DNA of 14,339 nt from Bdellovibrionaceae bacterium UBA2316. GTDB taxonomy: Bacteria; Bdellovibrionota; Bdellovibrionia; Bdellovibrionales; Bdellovibrionaceae. The stretch lies in the NCBI GenBank assembly GCA_002345205.1, contig DDVI01000046.1, forward strand, positions 1 through 14,339, in the 5' to 3' direction. Position numbers and translations under genes: made by a program. Shown here one piece after another: positions 1 to 7,715 of the stretch (position 1 is its first letter; each line of letters begins with the position of its first letter). The notes beneath the pieces were generated by a model that had not been told where the DNA came from, did not search any database, and saw only the letters and a list, made by a program, of their open reading frames with translations.

Positions 1-2
1 CG

Positions 3-80
3 CGCCGCTCTTCCTGTCTGCTGCGGCTAAAAAATTGGAAGGAGATAATCGAAGATCCGCTGGCTCTGGAGGTAACGTAA
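3..80 (+). pseudogene. istB: 3' fragment of a second istB (IS21 family)
   Basis: Only the last 25 codons lie in the window, ending at the TAA at 78-80. The frame reads LKNWKEIIEDPLALEVT, the same end as the istB at 135-797 on the other strand. Comparing the two copies over positions 24-96, I see four differences (25, 29, 35, 47). Three are silent third-codon changes and one changes P to R. This suggests two related insertion-sequence genes that diverged under coding constraint, not a recent copy. Further out (before about position 20) the similarity to istB breaks down, so this copy is probably damaged. The rest lies outside the window. Confidence 0.6.
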
Positions 81-167
81 AAAAAATTGTGTCTCCATAA
101 GAAAACCTTATACAAGGGGGAGACACAATTTTTTTTACGTTACCTCCAGAGCCAGCGGATCTTCGAT
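48..167. repeat. Large palindrome formed by two converging IS21-type ends
   Basis: Arms 48-96 and 119-167 are exact reverse complements over 49 bp. Imperfect pairing continues outward to about position 24 on the left. The 22-bp spacer (97-118) contains a small inverted repeat of its own, ATAAG/CTTAT at 97-101 and 107-111. Each arm holds the 3' end of an istB and about 16 bp beyond its stop codon, so the palindrome is made of two element ends facing each other tail to tail. An RNA from either direction would form a very strong hairpin, which could stop transcription, although there is no clean U-tract. Confidence 0.85.
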
Positions 168-797
168 GATCTCCTTCCAGTTTTTCAGCGGCAGCTGTGT
201 CGTGATCAGAGTCGAGCGCGTCTGACGTTCTTCGAGAAGATCATGAAGATCGATGGCGATCTCCGGCGGGAGACGCTTTAGGCCCACGTCATCGATGATC
301 AGTAAATCTGTCTTAATGAGCCGGTCGCGGTATTTCAGATACGTGCCGTCGGCCCTGGTCATCATGAGCTTTTCCATCAGCACATGGATCCCCACGAAGA
401 TGCAGGTGTAGCCCGAGCGGCATGCGTATTCGCCGATGGCCGTGGCAAGATACGTCTTGCCGATGCCGGTCGGCCCCGTGATGAGAACATTGCGAGGCGT
501 TTTTAAAAATGGTAGCGCCATCAGATCGCGCACCATTGCTTTCGTGAGCGTACGCTTGGCCGTCAGATCTATTCGCTCCATTGTCGCCGTCGTTCTAAAC
601 GACGCCGCCCGGATCCGACGGCTGATGCGATGGGTGTCGCGATGAAGTTTCTCGTCGGTCACTAAAGCCGAGATCAGCTCAACATGGCCCCAGCCATGTT
701 GGTGGGCTTCGTGAAGGCGCTGGTCGAGTGGTGGTGAAGTCGGCTTCAAAGATTCGAGATTGAAGTTCTGGCCACGTGATCGGCCGGGGGCGATCAC
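135..797 (-). pseudogene. istB: IS21-family transposition ATPase IstB, truncated
   Basis: AAA+ ATPase that in IS21 elements works with the IstA transposase in strand transfer and target choice. Seen in the sequence: Walker A GPTGIGKT (residues 108-115 from the GTG at 797), Walker B LLIIDD (165-170) and the ITTQLPLKNW sensor region near the C-terminus. The protein ends at EDPLALEVT, where complete IstB proteins usually run on for roughly 30 more residues (GDPT.ADAI.DRL). The N-terminus is also short, and the frame stays open upstream without a typical IstB beginning. No istA is present. I read it as a decayed insertion-sequence remnant. The early stop is shared with the other copy at 3-80, so the C-terminal truncation predates their divergence. 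Its base composition is more GC-rich than the DNA after position 3240. Confidence 0.7.
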
Positions 798-907
798 GCG
801 AGAATTGATCGGAATCTCGAACTTTCCTGATTTCGACGGGTCAAATCCGTTGGTTTTTGGTCTATGGTCGAGTCCAGTGTCAGAGGATTGAATCCGATAT
901 GCTTTAG

Positions 908-1687
908 GTGAGGATCATCGTACTTCTATCAGTTCTGCTCGTCTCGCTTTCCGCGCATGCTTCGGGTGATTGTACATCATTTCCGGAACAGATCAGCGTT
1001 TCGAACGACATAGTCGAGCTGGTGAGCGTGGCGGAGAAGGTCCTCGGCGTAGGGGACGTGTCGAGAATTCGGAAAATTGAGAACCGTGAATTCCCATTTG
1101 TTGGCCGATTTCGAGGCCCAGGAGATCTCCCATACAGCTGCACCGGCACGATTTTAGATAAGAAGTTTGTGCTAGGGGCAGGCCACTGTGTCGACGAATT
1201 GGGTGAAAAGCCCTTATTTATTCTGAGTCGTGACCCATTTAAAACTGATGGAGCCGCGCCGACCAAATTGGTGGCGAAAGGTGATGACTGGGCTTTATAT
1301 GAATTGGAATCACCAATTCCCTACAACGGACCTTATCCGAAGCTAAAATCGGTGAGTGTCGAGGATCTTCGGAACAAGTCGCTTTTCAGCGTTGGATATC
1401 CTATTGACGGCGCAGGTGACCTTACAAGTAGCTTCGTCGTCGATGGGAACTGCAAGATTTTCGCCACAACTTTTTGGCAACGAAAATTTCTCTCAAACTG
1501 CTTTTCGAGAAATGGAATGTCGGGAGGCCCGGTGGGCTACTTTGAAGAGGGTGTGTTTTACATCGTCGCCGTCCGAAGCGGTCCACAATGGGGAGCGTTT
1601 CGGAGGGTTTTTGGTCAAGTCGGTACGGTCGAAACTCCCGTCAGCTTTTTCAAAGATGGACTCGAGAAGGCGACCGAGCGCAAATGA
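908..1687 (+). CDS. Secreted trypsin-like serine protease (S1/Trypsin_2 type)
   Basis: Predicted exported serine endopeptidase of 259 residues. A signal peptide (residues 1-19, hydrophobic core IIVLLSVLLVSLSA, cleavage near AHASG) is followed by the three parts of a chymotrypsin-fold triad: His93 in GAGHCVD, Asp in GDDWALYEL (126 or 127) and Ser205 in GMSGGPVG. Six cysteines could form disulfides outside the cytoplasm. The start is GTG at 908, because a TAG stop lies directly before it in frame and the signal peptide begins there. No good ribosome binding site is visible; the nearest purine run is about 20 bp upstream. It stands alone between the istB remnant and a converging broken gene. The substrate cannot be told from the sequence; proteases of this type are abundant in predatory and saprophytic proteobacteria. 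Confidence 0.8.
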   Translation: MRIIVLLSVLLVSLSAHASGDCTSFPEQISVSNDIVELVSVAEKVLGVGDVSRIRKIENREFPFVGRFRGPGDLPYSCTGTILDKKFVLGAGHCVDELGEKPLFILSRDPFKTDGAAPTKLVAKGDDWALYELESPIPYNGPYPKLKSVSVEDLRNKSLFSVGYPIDGAGDLTSSFVVDGNCKIFATTFWQRKFLSNCFSRNGMSGGPVGYFEEGVFYIVAVRSGPQWGAFRRVFGQVGTVETPVSFFKDGLEKATERK

Positions 1688-1858
1688 ATTTCCTTTCTTT
1701 CGCATTTAGAGATCGAAAGCTCTGCCTTCTGAAGCCCACCGAACAAAATGCCGGCCTTTCAGCCGACCCTAAATAAACAATTCGTATCTACGATTTTGGC
1801 GCCGATAATTCCGAGCGCTATTTTTCTTCGAAACAAGTGGTTTGTGACTGCCACGTTG

Positions 1859-2928
1859 TTAGGGCGCTGATACTATAATATCCAAAATATCGCCGAAAGG
1901 ATCAGGGCTTCTTTCAAATGTTTCAGCTAGCTGTCGTTGGCTGATTCCGCGAGCGCTTGCGAGGAACAAGAGGTCTGCGCCGAAGCCATATCCGATGTAA
2001 ATCGAACTCTCGTTCACACGAGTTTTTCGCTCAAAATTTAACTTCTGTTTTCGAACCGAGTACGCCGTGGCAATGAAAGTGCCTTCATTTGTTGCCTCCA
2101 GCAATGCTTGTCCTCTAGCCGCTGCGATCGCCATCATCTCAACAAAACTTGCTGTCGACTCTCGAATTGCGACAACTCGCAAATCGTTCCAACTCGCCCG
2201 TTCTCGTAGAAGAATTGCTCGGACATCAGCGACAATTCTTTGAATCACAGCATTATTGGGGAGTAATTGCGTTCCAGGTTTACTAAAGTGATTTGAAAGT
2301 ACACTTTCGATCCTGTGCGAAATTTCGATCAACTCGTTGTTTAGACGAATTCGCGCCGGAGGGTCGTACGAGTGTTTTGGGTTCTGTGCAGCGATTGGCC
2401 ATCGCAAACTTCTCCAGGAGTCTTGTTCGAAATTGTGAAGTGATTCGTGTGCCGCAAGTCCGATCGTCCAATTTGGTGTAATGAGGTGAAGGGCTCCTCG
2501 GGTGCGCCGTTTCGCTCGACGATGACTCGGGTCTGATGCTGGTTGGCTTCGACTACGACAGCATCTTTGTCATACCAAAACAAGTGTTCGCCCAACAGAC
2601 TGATCGATCGCTTCGTCTCCGCAACATCGAGTGCGTGCCAATCGGTCTTACGTGAGTGATTTTTTGCTCGATTGATTTCGATACGTACAGCCGATTGCGC
2701 GACTGAATCAACGATGTCAATTGATCCCTGTGATTCCCCAAGACGTTTAAACCAAATTCCAACTTGAGCGTGATGAAATACTCTTGCGAGAGCTTTTGCA
2801 TATTCTGCCGTTGAATTCGTCTGGACATGAACAAAAAGGTCTTCACAAACAAACGCGGCGTTCGCCACTGTAGTCAGAAAGCACATTGCTATCAGGGTCG
2901 AAGCCCTTAGCCAAAAATGGATAAGCAT
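1859..2928 (-). pseudogene. Secreted HExxH metallopeptidase-like gene, frameshifted
   Basis: Two overlapping minus-strand frames look like one gene broken by a single missing base. The 5' part starts at ATG 2928 with a signal peptide (WLRASTLIAMCFLTTVANAA) and reads well to about VERNGAPEE near 2500. From there protein-like sequence continues only in the neighbouring frame: ALHLITPNWTIGLAAHESLH and on to the stop at 1859. AAHESLHNF (2435-2449) is an HExxH motif, and about 90 residues later RESTASFVEMMA offers a possible glutamate third ligand, as in gluzincin-type zinc peptidases. Restoring one base near 2490-2510 would give about 356 residues. A TTG at 2407 could start the 3' part, but that would drop the HExxH. 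No slippery heptamer is visible, so a mutation or a sequencing error is likelier than programmed frameshifting. The family assignment rests on the motif alone. Confidence 0.55.
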
Positions 2929-3275
2929 TCCGCGAGACTATCACATTCCCATACTCGATTGCGTCGGATGAAAAGAATCTATTGTGATTAAAATCCAATC
3001 GTTCTGCCCTGGTTGCGCGATATCGCTCCTGAGCCATTTGGAGGCCGATAGGTGCGTTTCTGACCACGTTGCTACCCAGGGACGGTCTAGTCTGGCCCAT
3101 TCGCCGGTGACGATTTTCGGCAACCAGGTTCGGATAAATCAGGATTGCGAGCCTTTTAGCTCAACCCCGTGGGGTCGGTAGCAGAACAAACGGTCGGCCC
3201 AGAAAGCCCTCCAGAATGCGAGCCACAACTCGTGTCTCGATGCTCCACAGGGTTTACTTAGATGGCCATACATGT
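2929..3275. other. Intergenic stretch with no convincing gene
   Basis: This region separates the frameshifted secreted gene from the AT-rich block. On the minus strand one frame runs from about 3274 to 2941 as roughly 110 codons interrupted by a single TGA near 3135. It is tryptophan-rich and matches nothing I recognise. Shorter open frames on both strands overlap it, as expected in relatively GC-rich non-coding DNA. A perfect 12-bp palindrome, ACCCCGTGGGGT, lies near 3165. Base composition changes sharply to AT-rich at about 3250, so this may be a junction between DNA segments of different origin. Confidence 0.4.
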
Positions 3276-3827
3276 TTAATCTTTGTAAGAAATGACAACC
3301 GAGAAATCGGATTTTTGAGTCAGAGGAACTATAAAATTAGATTTTTTTAATTGTCCTAAATTGACCGAGTTGGAGCCTAAAAGTTTATTTCTAACTATGC
3401 CGTACTGGTATAAGGATACTTTAATTAATTCAATACCTAAACTGATATTGTCAAAATTTTGATTACAATATAACTCTTTCCTTTTCATATTCAAAATGAC
3501 TTTGTTTAGATTAGAAATTGAAAGTGCCCCTGTTACGCTAGTCATGTTATTGAAACAATGGTCTGATCTGTCGCATAACTCAATTTTCATCAAATACTCT
3601 TCGCCATTAACTATTGAAGGAAATTTATTTAACAATACGGAAATCGCCGACGTATCATTAGTAAAAAAATTGTCTATACTTAAAGCGCATTCTGATTTTG
3701 AAACAGCTGCAGACTTCTTTGAATTCGTGGCCAAAATCATATTTCCCATCGGCGATCCGGGCAAAAGATTTGGACCAGCATAAGAAACTGCAAAAAACCC
3801 AAGTGACATAAGTACGTTTTTAATCAA
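3276..3827 (-). CDS. Exported protein of unrecognised family (183 aa)
   Basis: I do not recognise a known domain. I chose the TTG at 3827 because GGAGG lies 5 nt before it (3833-3837), and the product then begins with a signal peptide (IKNVLMSLGFFAVSYAG). An ATG at 3872 is in frame but has no such site and would bury the signal. The mature part is Ser/Asn/Lys-rich with alternating hydrophobic residues, and so is probably beta-rich. It has four cysteines (in SECALS, ELCDRSDHC and LYCNQ) that could pair outside the cytoplasm. It ends in a pattern LGQL...SDFSVVISYKD that recurs in a fragment at 5456-5548. The gene is AT-rich, unlike the DNA to its left, and diverges from the exported protein gene at 4172. 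Confidence 0.6.
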   Translation of the reverse strand: MIKNVLMSLGFFAVSYAGPNLLPGSPMGNMILATNSKKSAAVSKSECALSIDNFFTNDTSAISVLLNKFPSIVNGEEYLMKIELCDRSDHCFNNMTSVTGALSISNLNKVILNMKRKELYCNQNFDNISLGIELIKVSLYQYGIVRNKLLGSNSVNLGQLKKSNFIVPLTQKSDFSVVISYKD

Positions 3828-4171
3828 GAGAACCTCCGGAATTTGAAGATAAAGTTTATCAGAAAATGGCAATTTGTCGCCTGTAGATAAATGGTCAAGG
3901 TGACTAAAAATGTTCCTAACGAAGTAGTGGTAATTGAATTGACCTGAGTATTTTCAAGCGCACATACTTCCTAAATGAATCTGAGCGAGGCTTACGAAAA
4001 TTGCGCTTTAGTTAACAGTTGAGTTTTACAGAAATAAATCATGTTGTATGTATAAAAAGAAGTCGGAATTAGTAAAAAAATTACCTGGCATGCTTTGCAT
4101 ATAGTCAGTAGACTCGTTTAGCTCAGTTCCCCTAAATTTGGAGCGGTTTAAAACATTGATAAGGAAATTGA
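3828..4171. other. Divergent intergenic region between two exported-protein genes
   Basis: About 340 bp of AT-rich DNA lie between start codons that point away from each other, so both promoters should be here. The ribosome binding sites are clear: GGAGG at 3833-3837 for the left gene and AAGGAAA just before 4172 for the right one. I cannot pick out a convincing -35/-10 pair, an RNA gene or an extended repeat. Confidence 0.45.
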
Positions 4172-5233
4172 ATGGAAAGCTTTATAAATTTTTTGGTAAC
4201 TACAATGGTTGGATTTCCCATTTTAGCTTTTTCCGGCACTGTAATTCAGGGCTCGACACAATATAACCAAAATTATTTGCGTTGGTATAGTCTTTTCGAA
4301 AAGAATCAAAGTGAAAAGTGCGAAAGAAATGCTCACCTGCTTAAGCTGCCTATCGCTTACTGCAATGATCTTGGCATTGACCTACAAGTAGTTATTCAGG
4401 AAATTTCTGACCCCGAGCTAGCAAAGATGCAAATTGATTTGGAGGTTTCTAGCGAGCGCTTACCGTCATTCAATTCATTGAATAGAGGGCAAAGTGGTGT
4501 TGTAACTTTCAACAAAGAGCAAGCCTCAAACAGAAAAGTCATTTCCCAAGTTAGCTTGAGAGATATCGTAGCAGATTTCGACAATGTTACCGAAATTGAA
4601 GTTAGAATCAAAAATATGAAATTAACTCGAGGTTTTTATACTGATCCGGATAAAATTGATTTAGTTCAAAAAATTGACATACGTTCTGTTTTATCGGGCG
4701 GCACTTTAGAAGCGGTCATTCGAAACAAAGCAAATGTACGGATCTCGCTCGTGAACAATTTCTCAAAAAAGTCTGTCACAATGCAATTTCTGAATGACAA
4801 TAATTTAAGTTTAAGAAAGATTCAGCAATGTGGCCGCAATCTATATCGTCAGGGTTTGGACACCAACCTCTGCTTCAATAACATTTCGGTTCAAGTAGAT
4901 TCCTCTATGCTTAATTCCTATTTAAATGATCAATATCACCTTCAAGTAAAAATTAAGGGTATTATAACACACGAAACAAGACTTATGGTATCAACTGGCT
5001 TAACCAAAAATTACGATATACCGATATCCGACATAATGAGCGGCTACGCTTTAAATACTGATGACCTAACTCAATTATCGGTTGAGTCACTCACATCAAA
5101 AATTGCATTTGACCGAAGCATATGTAGATTTAGAATTGAGCAAATAACAGGAAAAAATATCGTCTGCAACAACCCACAATTGGGAGCAAAGTTTAATATC
5201 GGAATAAATCCTTCAAAACTAATTAAGGAGTAA
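4172..5233 (+). CDS. Exported protein of unrecognised family, possibly two repeated modules (353 aa)
   Basis: ATG 4172 follows AAGGAAA at good spacing. The N-terminus (INFLVTTMVGFPILAFSG) looks like a signal peptide or membrane anchor. The rest is hydrophilic with alternating hydrophobic residues and several cysteines, suggesting a beta-rich extracytoplasmic protein. Two stretches share a pattern by eye: VSLRDIVADFDNVTEIEVRI (about residues 128-147), leading to ANVRISLV, and ISDIMSGY...DDLTQLSVESL in the last third, leading to AKFNIGI. This suggests a duplicated module of 130-150 residues. The neighbouring exported protein at 3276-3827 ends in a similar way. No catalytic motif is visible and I assign no function. 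A strong terminator follows at 5288. Confidence 0.65.
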   Translation: MESFINFLVTTMVGFPILAFSGTVIQGSTQYNQNYLRWYSLFEKNQSEKCERNAHLLKLPIAYCNDLGIDLQVVIQEISDPELAKMQIDLEVSSERLPSFNSLNRGQSGVVTFNKEQASNRKVISQVSLRDIVADFDNVTEIEVRIKNMKLTRGFYTDPDKIDLVQKIDIRSVLSGGTLEAVIRNKANVRISLVNNFSKKSVTMQFLNDNNLSLRKIQQCGRNLYRQGLDTNLCFNNISVQVDSSMLNSYLNDQYHLQVKIKGIITHETRLMVSTGLTKNYDIPISDIMSGYALNTDDLTQLSVESLTSKIAFDRSICRFRIEQITGKNIVCNNPQLGAKFNIGINPSKLIKE

Positions 5234-5287
5234 CTTCGTATAAACGTGGCTAGAAAGCCCTTGTTTTTAAGAAAATTTAAATCAACT

Positions 5288-5313
5288 AGGCTCCATAACA
5301 ATGGAGCCTTTGT
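5288..5313 (+). terminator. Rho-independent terminator after the 353-aa gene
   Basis: A perfect 9-bp stem, AGGCTCCAT (5288-5296) and ATGGAGCCT (5301-5309), closes the 4-nt loop AACA and is followed by TTGT. It lies 55 bp after the stop codon at 5233. The short T-run makes it a moderate terminator on this strand. Confidence 0.75.
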
Positions 5314-5681
5314 CGCTTATAGAATTTCGATACGTTCAATAAAGCAGATATGTGCATAGAAATGCGATCCTTCGGTATCAACGATCTCCGTTTCCAGTAT
5401 GGTTCGAGATTATACATTAAATAAACCAAACTAATTCAATTGAACGAAACCTCGTTTACTTTGAAAATCTTTCAACTCTATAAGAAATTACAGCCGAGTT
5501 TCGGATTTTCCCAATGGATTCCGTAATATGAATGAGAAAAACGCCTAGCTATGGTATAACGGGGTTCCGTGCATCCATCCTCTGAGATGCCTGTACGGTG
5601 CGGGTTTGGGGATTTTAATTTACTGCTATATTTTCAAATACTTGGTTTCAATTTCCCCCTTTTTTCCGCTATGTAATTAGA
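5314..5681. other. Intergenic region with a gene fragment and an imperfect hairpin
   Basis: Apart from the gene fragment listed separately (5456-5548), an imperfect stem is visible at 5567-5598: CCGT+GCATC pairs with GATGC+ACGG across a 10-nt loop, with a 4-nt bulge on one side. It matches no RNA family I know. From 5600 to 5681 the DNA is AT-rich with a pyrimidine run near 5650-5665. Confidence 0.35.
5456..5548 (-). pseudogene. 3' fragment of a relative of the 183-aa exported protein gene
   Basis: The minus-strand frame from just after an in-frame TAG reads LGVFLIHITES...RNSAVISYRVERFSK and stops at 5456-5458. It resembles the end of the gene at 3276-3827 (LGQLKKSNFIVPL...DFSVVISYKD). The similarity is also visible in DNA: 5481-5509 aligns with 3286-3315 in the same orientation, sharing TAAGAAAT, CCGAG and CGGATTTT with one gap. 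No start codon or upstream part remains. I read it as the leftover of a duplicated gene copy. Confidence 0.45.
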
Positions 5682-5699
5682 TTTGGTTCACCTGTTGCA
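5682..5699 (+). promoter_or_regulatory. Sigma-54-type (-24/-12) promoter
   Basis: TTGGTTCACCTGTTGCA matches the sigma-54 consensus TGGCAC-N5-TTGC: GG at 5685-5686 and GC at 5697-5698 are separated by exactly 10 bp. Transcription would begin near 5710, leaving a short leader that includes the AGGGGG ribosome binding site before ATG 5725. The controlled gene itself encodes a sigma-54 activator, which suggests autoregulation or a cascade. Confidence 0.6.
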
Positions 5700-5724
5700 A
5701 TTCTAAAGTTTTGTAGGGGGATTT

Positions 5725-7059
5725 ATGGAACTCGAAATCTTAATTGTCGATGATAACCGCACTGATGCTGAAACAGTGGCGCTCATGCTTGGTGAGTTAG
5801 CCAATGTTAAAGTGTCTATTCAAACCGACGCTGAAAAAGCACTTCACTATTTTGCGCGATATCCAAAGCGATTTGCTTTGATTCTCTGTGATTTCAATCT
5901 AAACAAAAAAGACTTAGATGGATTTGTGTTAACTAAACGTTTTTGGGAAATTAATTCGCATCAGTTGGTTGCCATTTTTTCAGGCGAAACGGATATGAAA
6001 ATTCCAATCAAATTTATTGGAACGCCCATAGTTGAATTTATTCAGAAAAGTAGCCCAGCTACTGTGATTCAAAAGCGTGTTCAAAATCTTTTACAAAAAT
6101 ATATCATTACTCATAAGCCGTATGATGTATCAAAATCCATCACAGACAACGAGTCACTTTGCGCAAGCATTGGCCTTATATCGCGATCAAAAGTAATGGC
6201 TGATTTAGCAAAAACCATAACTCGAGTTTCAGCTAGCGAAACAGCTACGGTATTGATTCGTGGTGAGTCTGGTACGGGAAAAGAACTTGTTGCCAAGAGC
6301 ATTCACAGTTTAAGTCAAAGAAAAAACGGACCATTTATCGCGCGAAATATGGGCGCTATTCATAACTCGTTAATCGAGAGTGAGTTATTTGGCCATGAAA
6401 AAGGCTCCTACACCGGAGCAACTGGATCTCGTCAAGGTGCTTTTGAACTCGCATCGGGAGGCACAATATTTTTAGATGAGATCGGTGATTTGCCAATGGA
6501 TTTGCAAGTAAAACTTCTTCGTGTTCTTCAGGAACGCGAAGTTCAGCCAGTCGGAGCTAATAAGCCCATCAAGGTTGATGTCCGGGTGATTGCCGCTACC
6601 CATGTTAACCTTGAAGAAAAGATTGAATCCGGAAAATTTCGATTTGATCTTTTTCAGCGGCTCAATGTGATTACTTTAAAAATTCCAAAACTGACTGAGC
6701 GAGTAGAAGATATCGCACTTCTTTGTCAGCACTTTTTAAAAAAATTTAAGTCTAACAAAACGATTCATCCAGCAGCAATGGCTCAACTCGAAAAATATAA
6801 ATGGCCTGGCCACGTCCGGGAACTTGAAAATCTAGTCGAAAAATTAACTATTCTTATTGAGGATAGCGAAATCAGATTAGAACATTTACCGTCTGAAATA
6901 TACTCTAGCAATCAGGAACCAGGAAACAACAGTGATTTTGATTTTTCAATTTCTTATAAAAATATGATTGAGTATCTTCGAAATTTGGAAAAAAACTATT
7001 ATTTGTTCCACCTTTCAAAGGCAAAATCAGTATTTATAGGAAATTATTTGATCCAGTAA
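5725..7059 (+). CDS. NtrC-family sigma-54 response regulator with a disrupted DNA-binding domain
   Basis: Response regulator expected to activate sigma-54 RNA polymerase after phosphorylation. The receiver domain (about 1-125) has acidic pocket D9-D10, phospho-acceptor D56 (LCDFN), S86 and K108. The AAA+ domain (about 150-390) has Walker A GESGTGKE (180-187), the sigma-54 contact loop as GSYTGA (227-232; usually GAFTGA), Walker B TIFLDE (247-252), arginines in FRFDLFQRL and WPGHVRELEN. The C-terminus starts like a Fis-type helix-turn-helix (LRNLEKNYYLFHLSKAK) but then reads SVFIGNYLIQ and stops. The missing recognition-helix end, ISIYRKL, appears immediately after in another frame, so part of the domain seems to have been deleted with a frameshift. 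The protein may still contact polymerase but probably lacks normal DNA binding. No sensor kinase lies nearby. AGGGGG (5715-5720) is the ribosome binding site. Confidence 0.88.
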   Translation: MELEILIVDDNRTDAETVALMLGELANVKVSIQTDAEKALHYFARYPKRFALILCDFNLNKKDLDGFVLTKRFWEINSHQLVAIFSGETDMKIPIKFIGTPIVEFIQKSSPATVIQKRVQNLLQKYIITHKPYDVSKSITDNESLCASIGLISRSKVMADLAKTITRVSASETATVLIRGESGTGKELVAKSIHSLSQRKNGPFIARNMGAIHNSLIESELFGHEKGSYTGATGSRQGAFELASGGTIFLDEIGDLPMDLQVKLLRVLQEREVQPVGANKPIKVDVRVIAATHVNLEEKIESGKFRFDLFQRLNVITLKIPKLTERVEDIALLCQHFLKKFKSNKTIHPAAMAQLEKYKWPGHVRELENLVEKLTILIEDSEIRLEHLPSEIYSSNQEPGNNSDFDFSISYKNMIEYLRNLEKNYYLFHLSKAKSVFIGNYLIQ

Positions 7060-7064
7060 AAGTA

Positions 7065-7376
7065 ATGAAACTCGCAACGCAAGACCTTATTGATGCTAAA
7101 AAGAATGGTATTGAGTTGACATTGCAGGAAGCCATTAAAAAATATGAAACGCCAAGTGTCAGCAAAAACCTTGGTAAGCCAAATCGTCTTAGCCGAACGA
7201 AAAGCTCAGACGGCAGTAGCGACCTGTGCGAAGATGAACTAAGCAATACAGAGCCGACGCCGTCGTCAGAAACGGCTAATTTTGATCGAATAAAAAGACC
7301 TAGGAAGTCAGCGACTAATCATCATTCTGGGGTTTCATTGAACGAAAACAATCGGATTGAAAATGATGGAAAATAA
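7065..7376 (+). CDS. Small hydrophilic protein of unknown function (103 aa)
   Basis: It begins 5 bp after the stop of the NtrC-type regulator, so the two could be one transcript. The N-terminal 30 residues (KLATQDLIDAKKNG, LTLQEAIKKYE) look helical. The rest is rich in Ser, Asn, Lys and Pro and probably disordered. No domain is recognised, and the ribosome binding site (AAAAG) is weak. The same frame is open upstream of the ATG and encodes ISIYRKLFDPVKV, which resembles the end of the regulator's lost helix-turn-helix. An alternative reading is therefore that this is the displaced 3' part of the regulator gene, not an independent protein. Confidence 0.4.
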   Translation: MKLATQDLIDAKKNGIELTLQEAIKKYETPSVSKNLGKPNRLSRTKSSDGSSDLCEDELSNTEPTPSSETANFDRIKRPRKSATNHHSGVSLNENNRIENDGK

Positions 7377-7390
7377 GGTAAAATCAAGAC

Positions 7391-7418
7391 AGCTATCGAA
7401 AGTTTTTAACTTTCAGCT
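7391..7418. promoter_or_regulatory. Inverted repeat upstream of the excisionase-like gene
   Basis: GAAAGTT (7398-7404) and AACTTTC (7408-7414) form a 7-bp stem around TTT, flanked by AGCT on each side (7391-7394 and 7415-7418). It sits about 50 bp before the start of the small DNA-binding protein. It may be an operator for that protein or a weak terminator for the upstream genes; the sequence does not decide. Confidence 0.35.
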
Positions 7419-7463
7419 CATTGAAAATCGAATAGTCTCTGTAGGCAAAAATGGTTGTGTAGT

Positions 7464-7715
7464 ATGAATTATACACAGAAAGGTACTTTATCGAATGACG
7501 ACTACAAAGGTAGTGAATGGTTATGCACTGTTGAAGCTGCAATCTATCTAAGATTTTTTAGAAAAGATGGTAGTCCTTGTGTTGAACGATTGCGAAATTT
7601 GGTTTGTCAAAGAAAAATACCTTTTTATAAACCATTTGGTAGATTTTTATTCCGTCGTAGTGAATTAAAAAGTTTAGTTGAATCTTCTCGAAAAGGAGAT
7701 TTCAAATGGCGATAA
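7464..7715 (+). CDS. Excisionase-like helix-turn-helix DNA-binding protein
   Basis: Small protein (83 residues from ATG 7464) with the layout of winged-helix excisionases (AlpA/Xis, MerR-type fold): WLCTVEAAIYLRFFRKDG as the first helix-turn-helix, ERLRNLVCQRKIPFYKPFGRFLFRRSEL as the recognition and wing part, and a basic tail. Such proteins bend DNA at attachment sites and steer a tyrosine recombinase towards excision. Its stop codon overlaps the start of the recombinase gene by 10 bp, so the two are translationally linked, which supports this role. An in-frame TTG at 7455 is an alternative start. Neither start has a strong ribosome binding site. Confidence 0.65.
   Translation: MNYTQKGTLSNDDYKGSEWLCTVEAAIYLRFFRKDGSPCVERLRNLVCQRKIPFYKPFGRFLFRRSELKSLVESSRKGDFKWR

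Noticed and set aside
904..1266. 120-codon open frame on the minus strand
   Set aside because: It lies wholly opposite the serine protease gene, which has a signal peptide and a full catalytic triad; it has no recognisable protein features.
2480..2515. Programmed ribosomal frameshift in the HExxH gene
   Set aside because: No slippery heptamer or following stem is visible near the frame change; mutation or a sequencing error explains it more simply.
2843..3100. 85-codon minus-strand frame before the frameshifted secreted gene
   Set aside because: It overlaps the signal peptide region of the better-supported gene, lacks a ribosome binding site and resembles no protein family.
5567..5598. Possible riboswitch or small RNA hairpin
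   Set aside because: The stem has a 4-nt bulge and matches no RNA class I know; it is not placed as a leader of a suitable gene.
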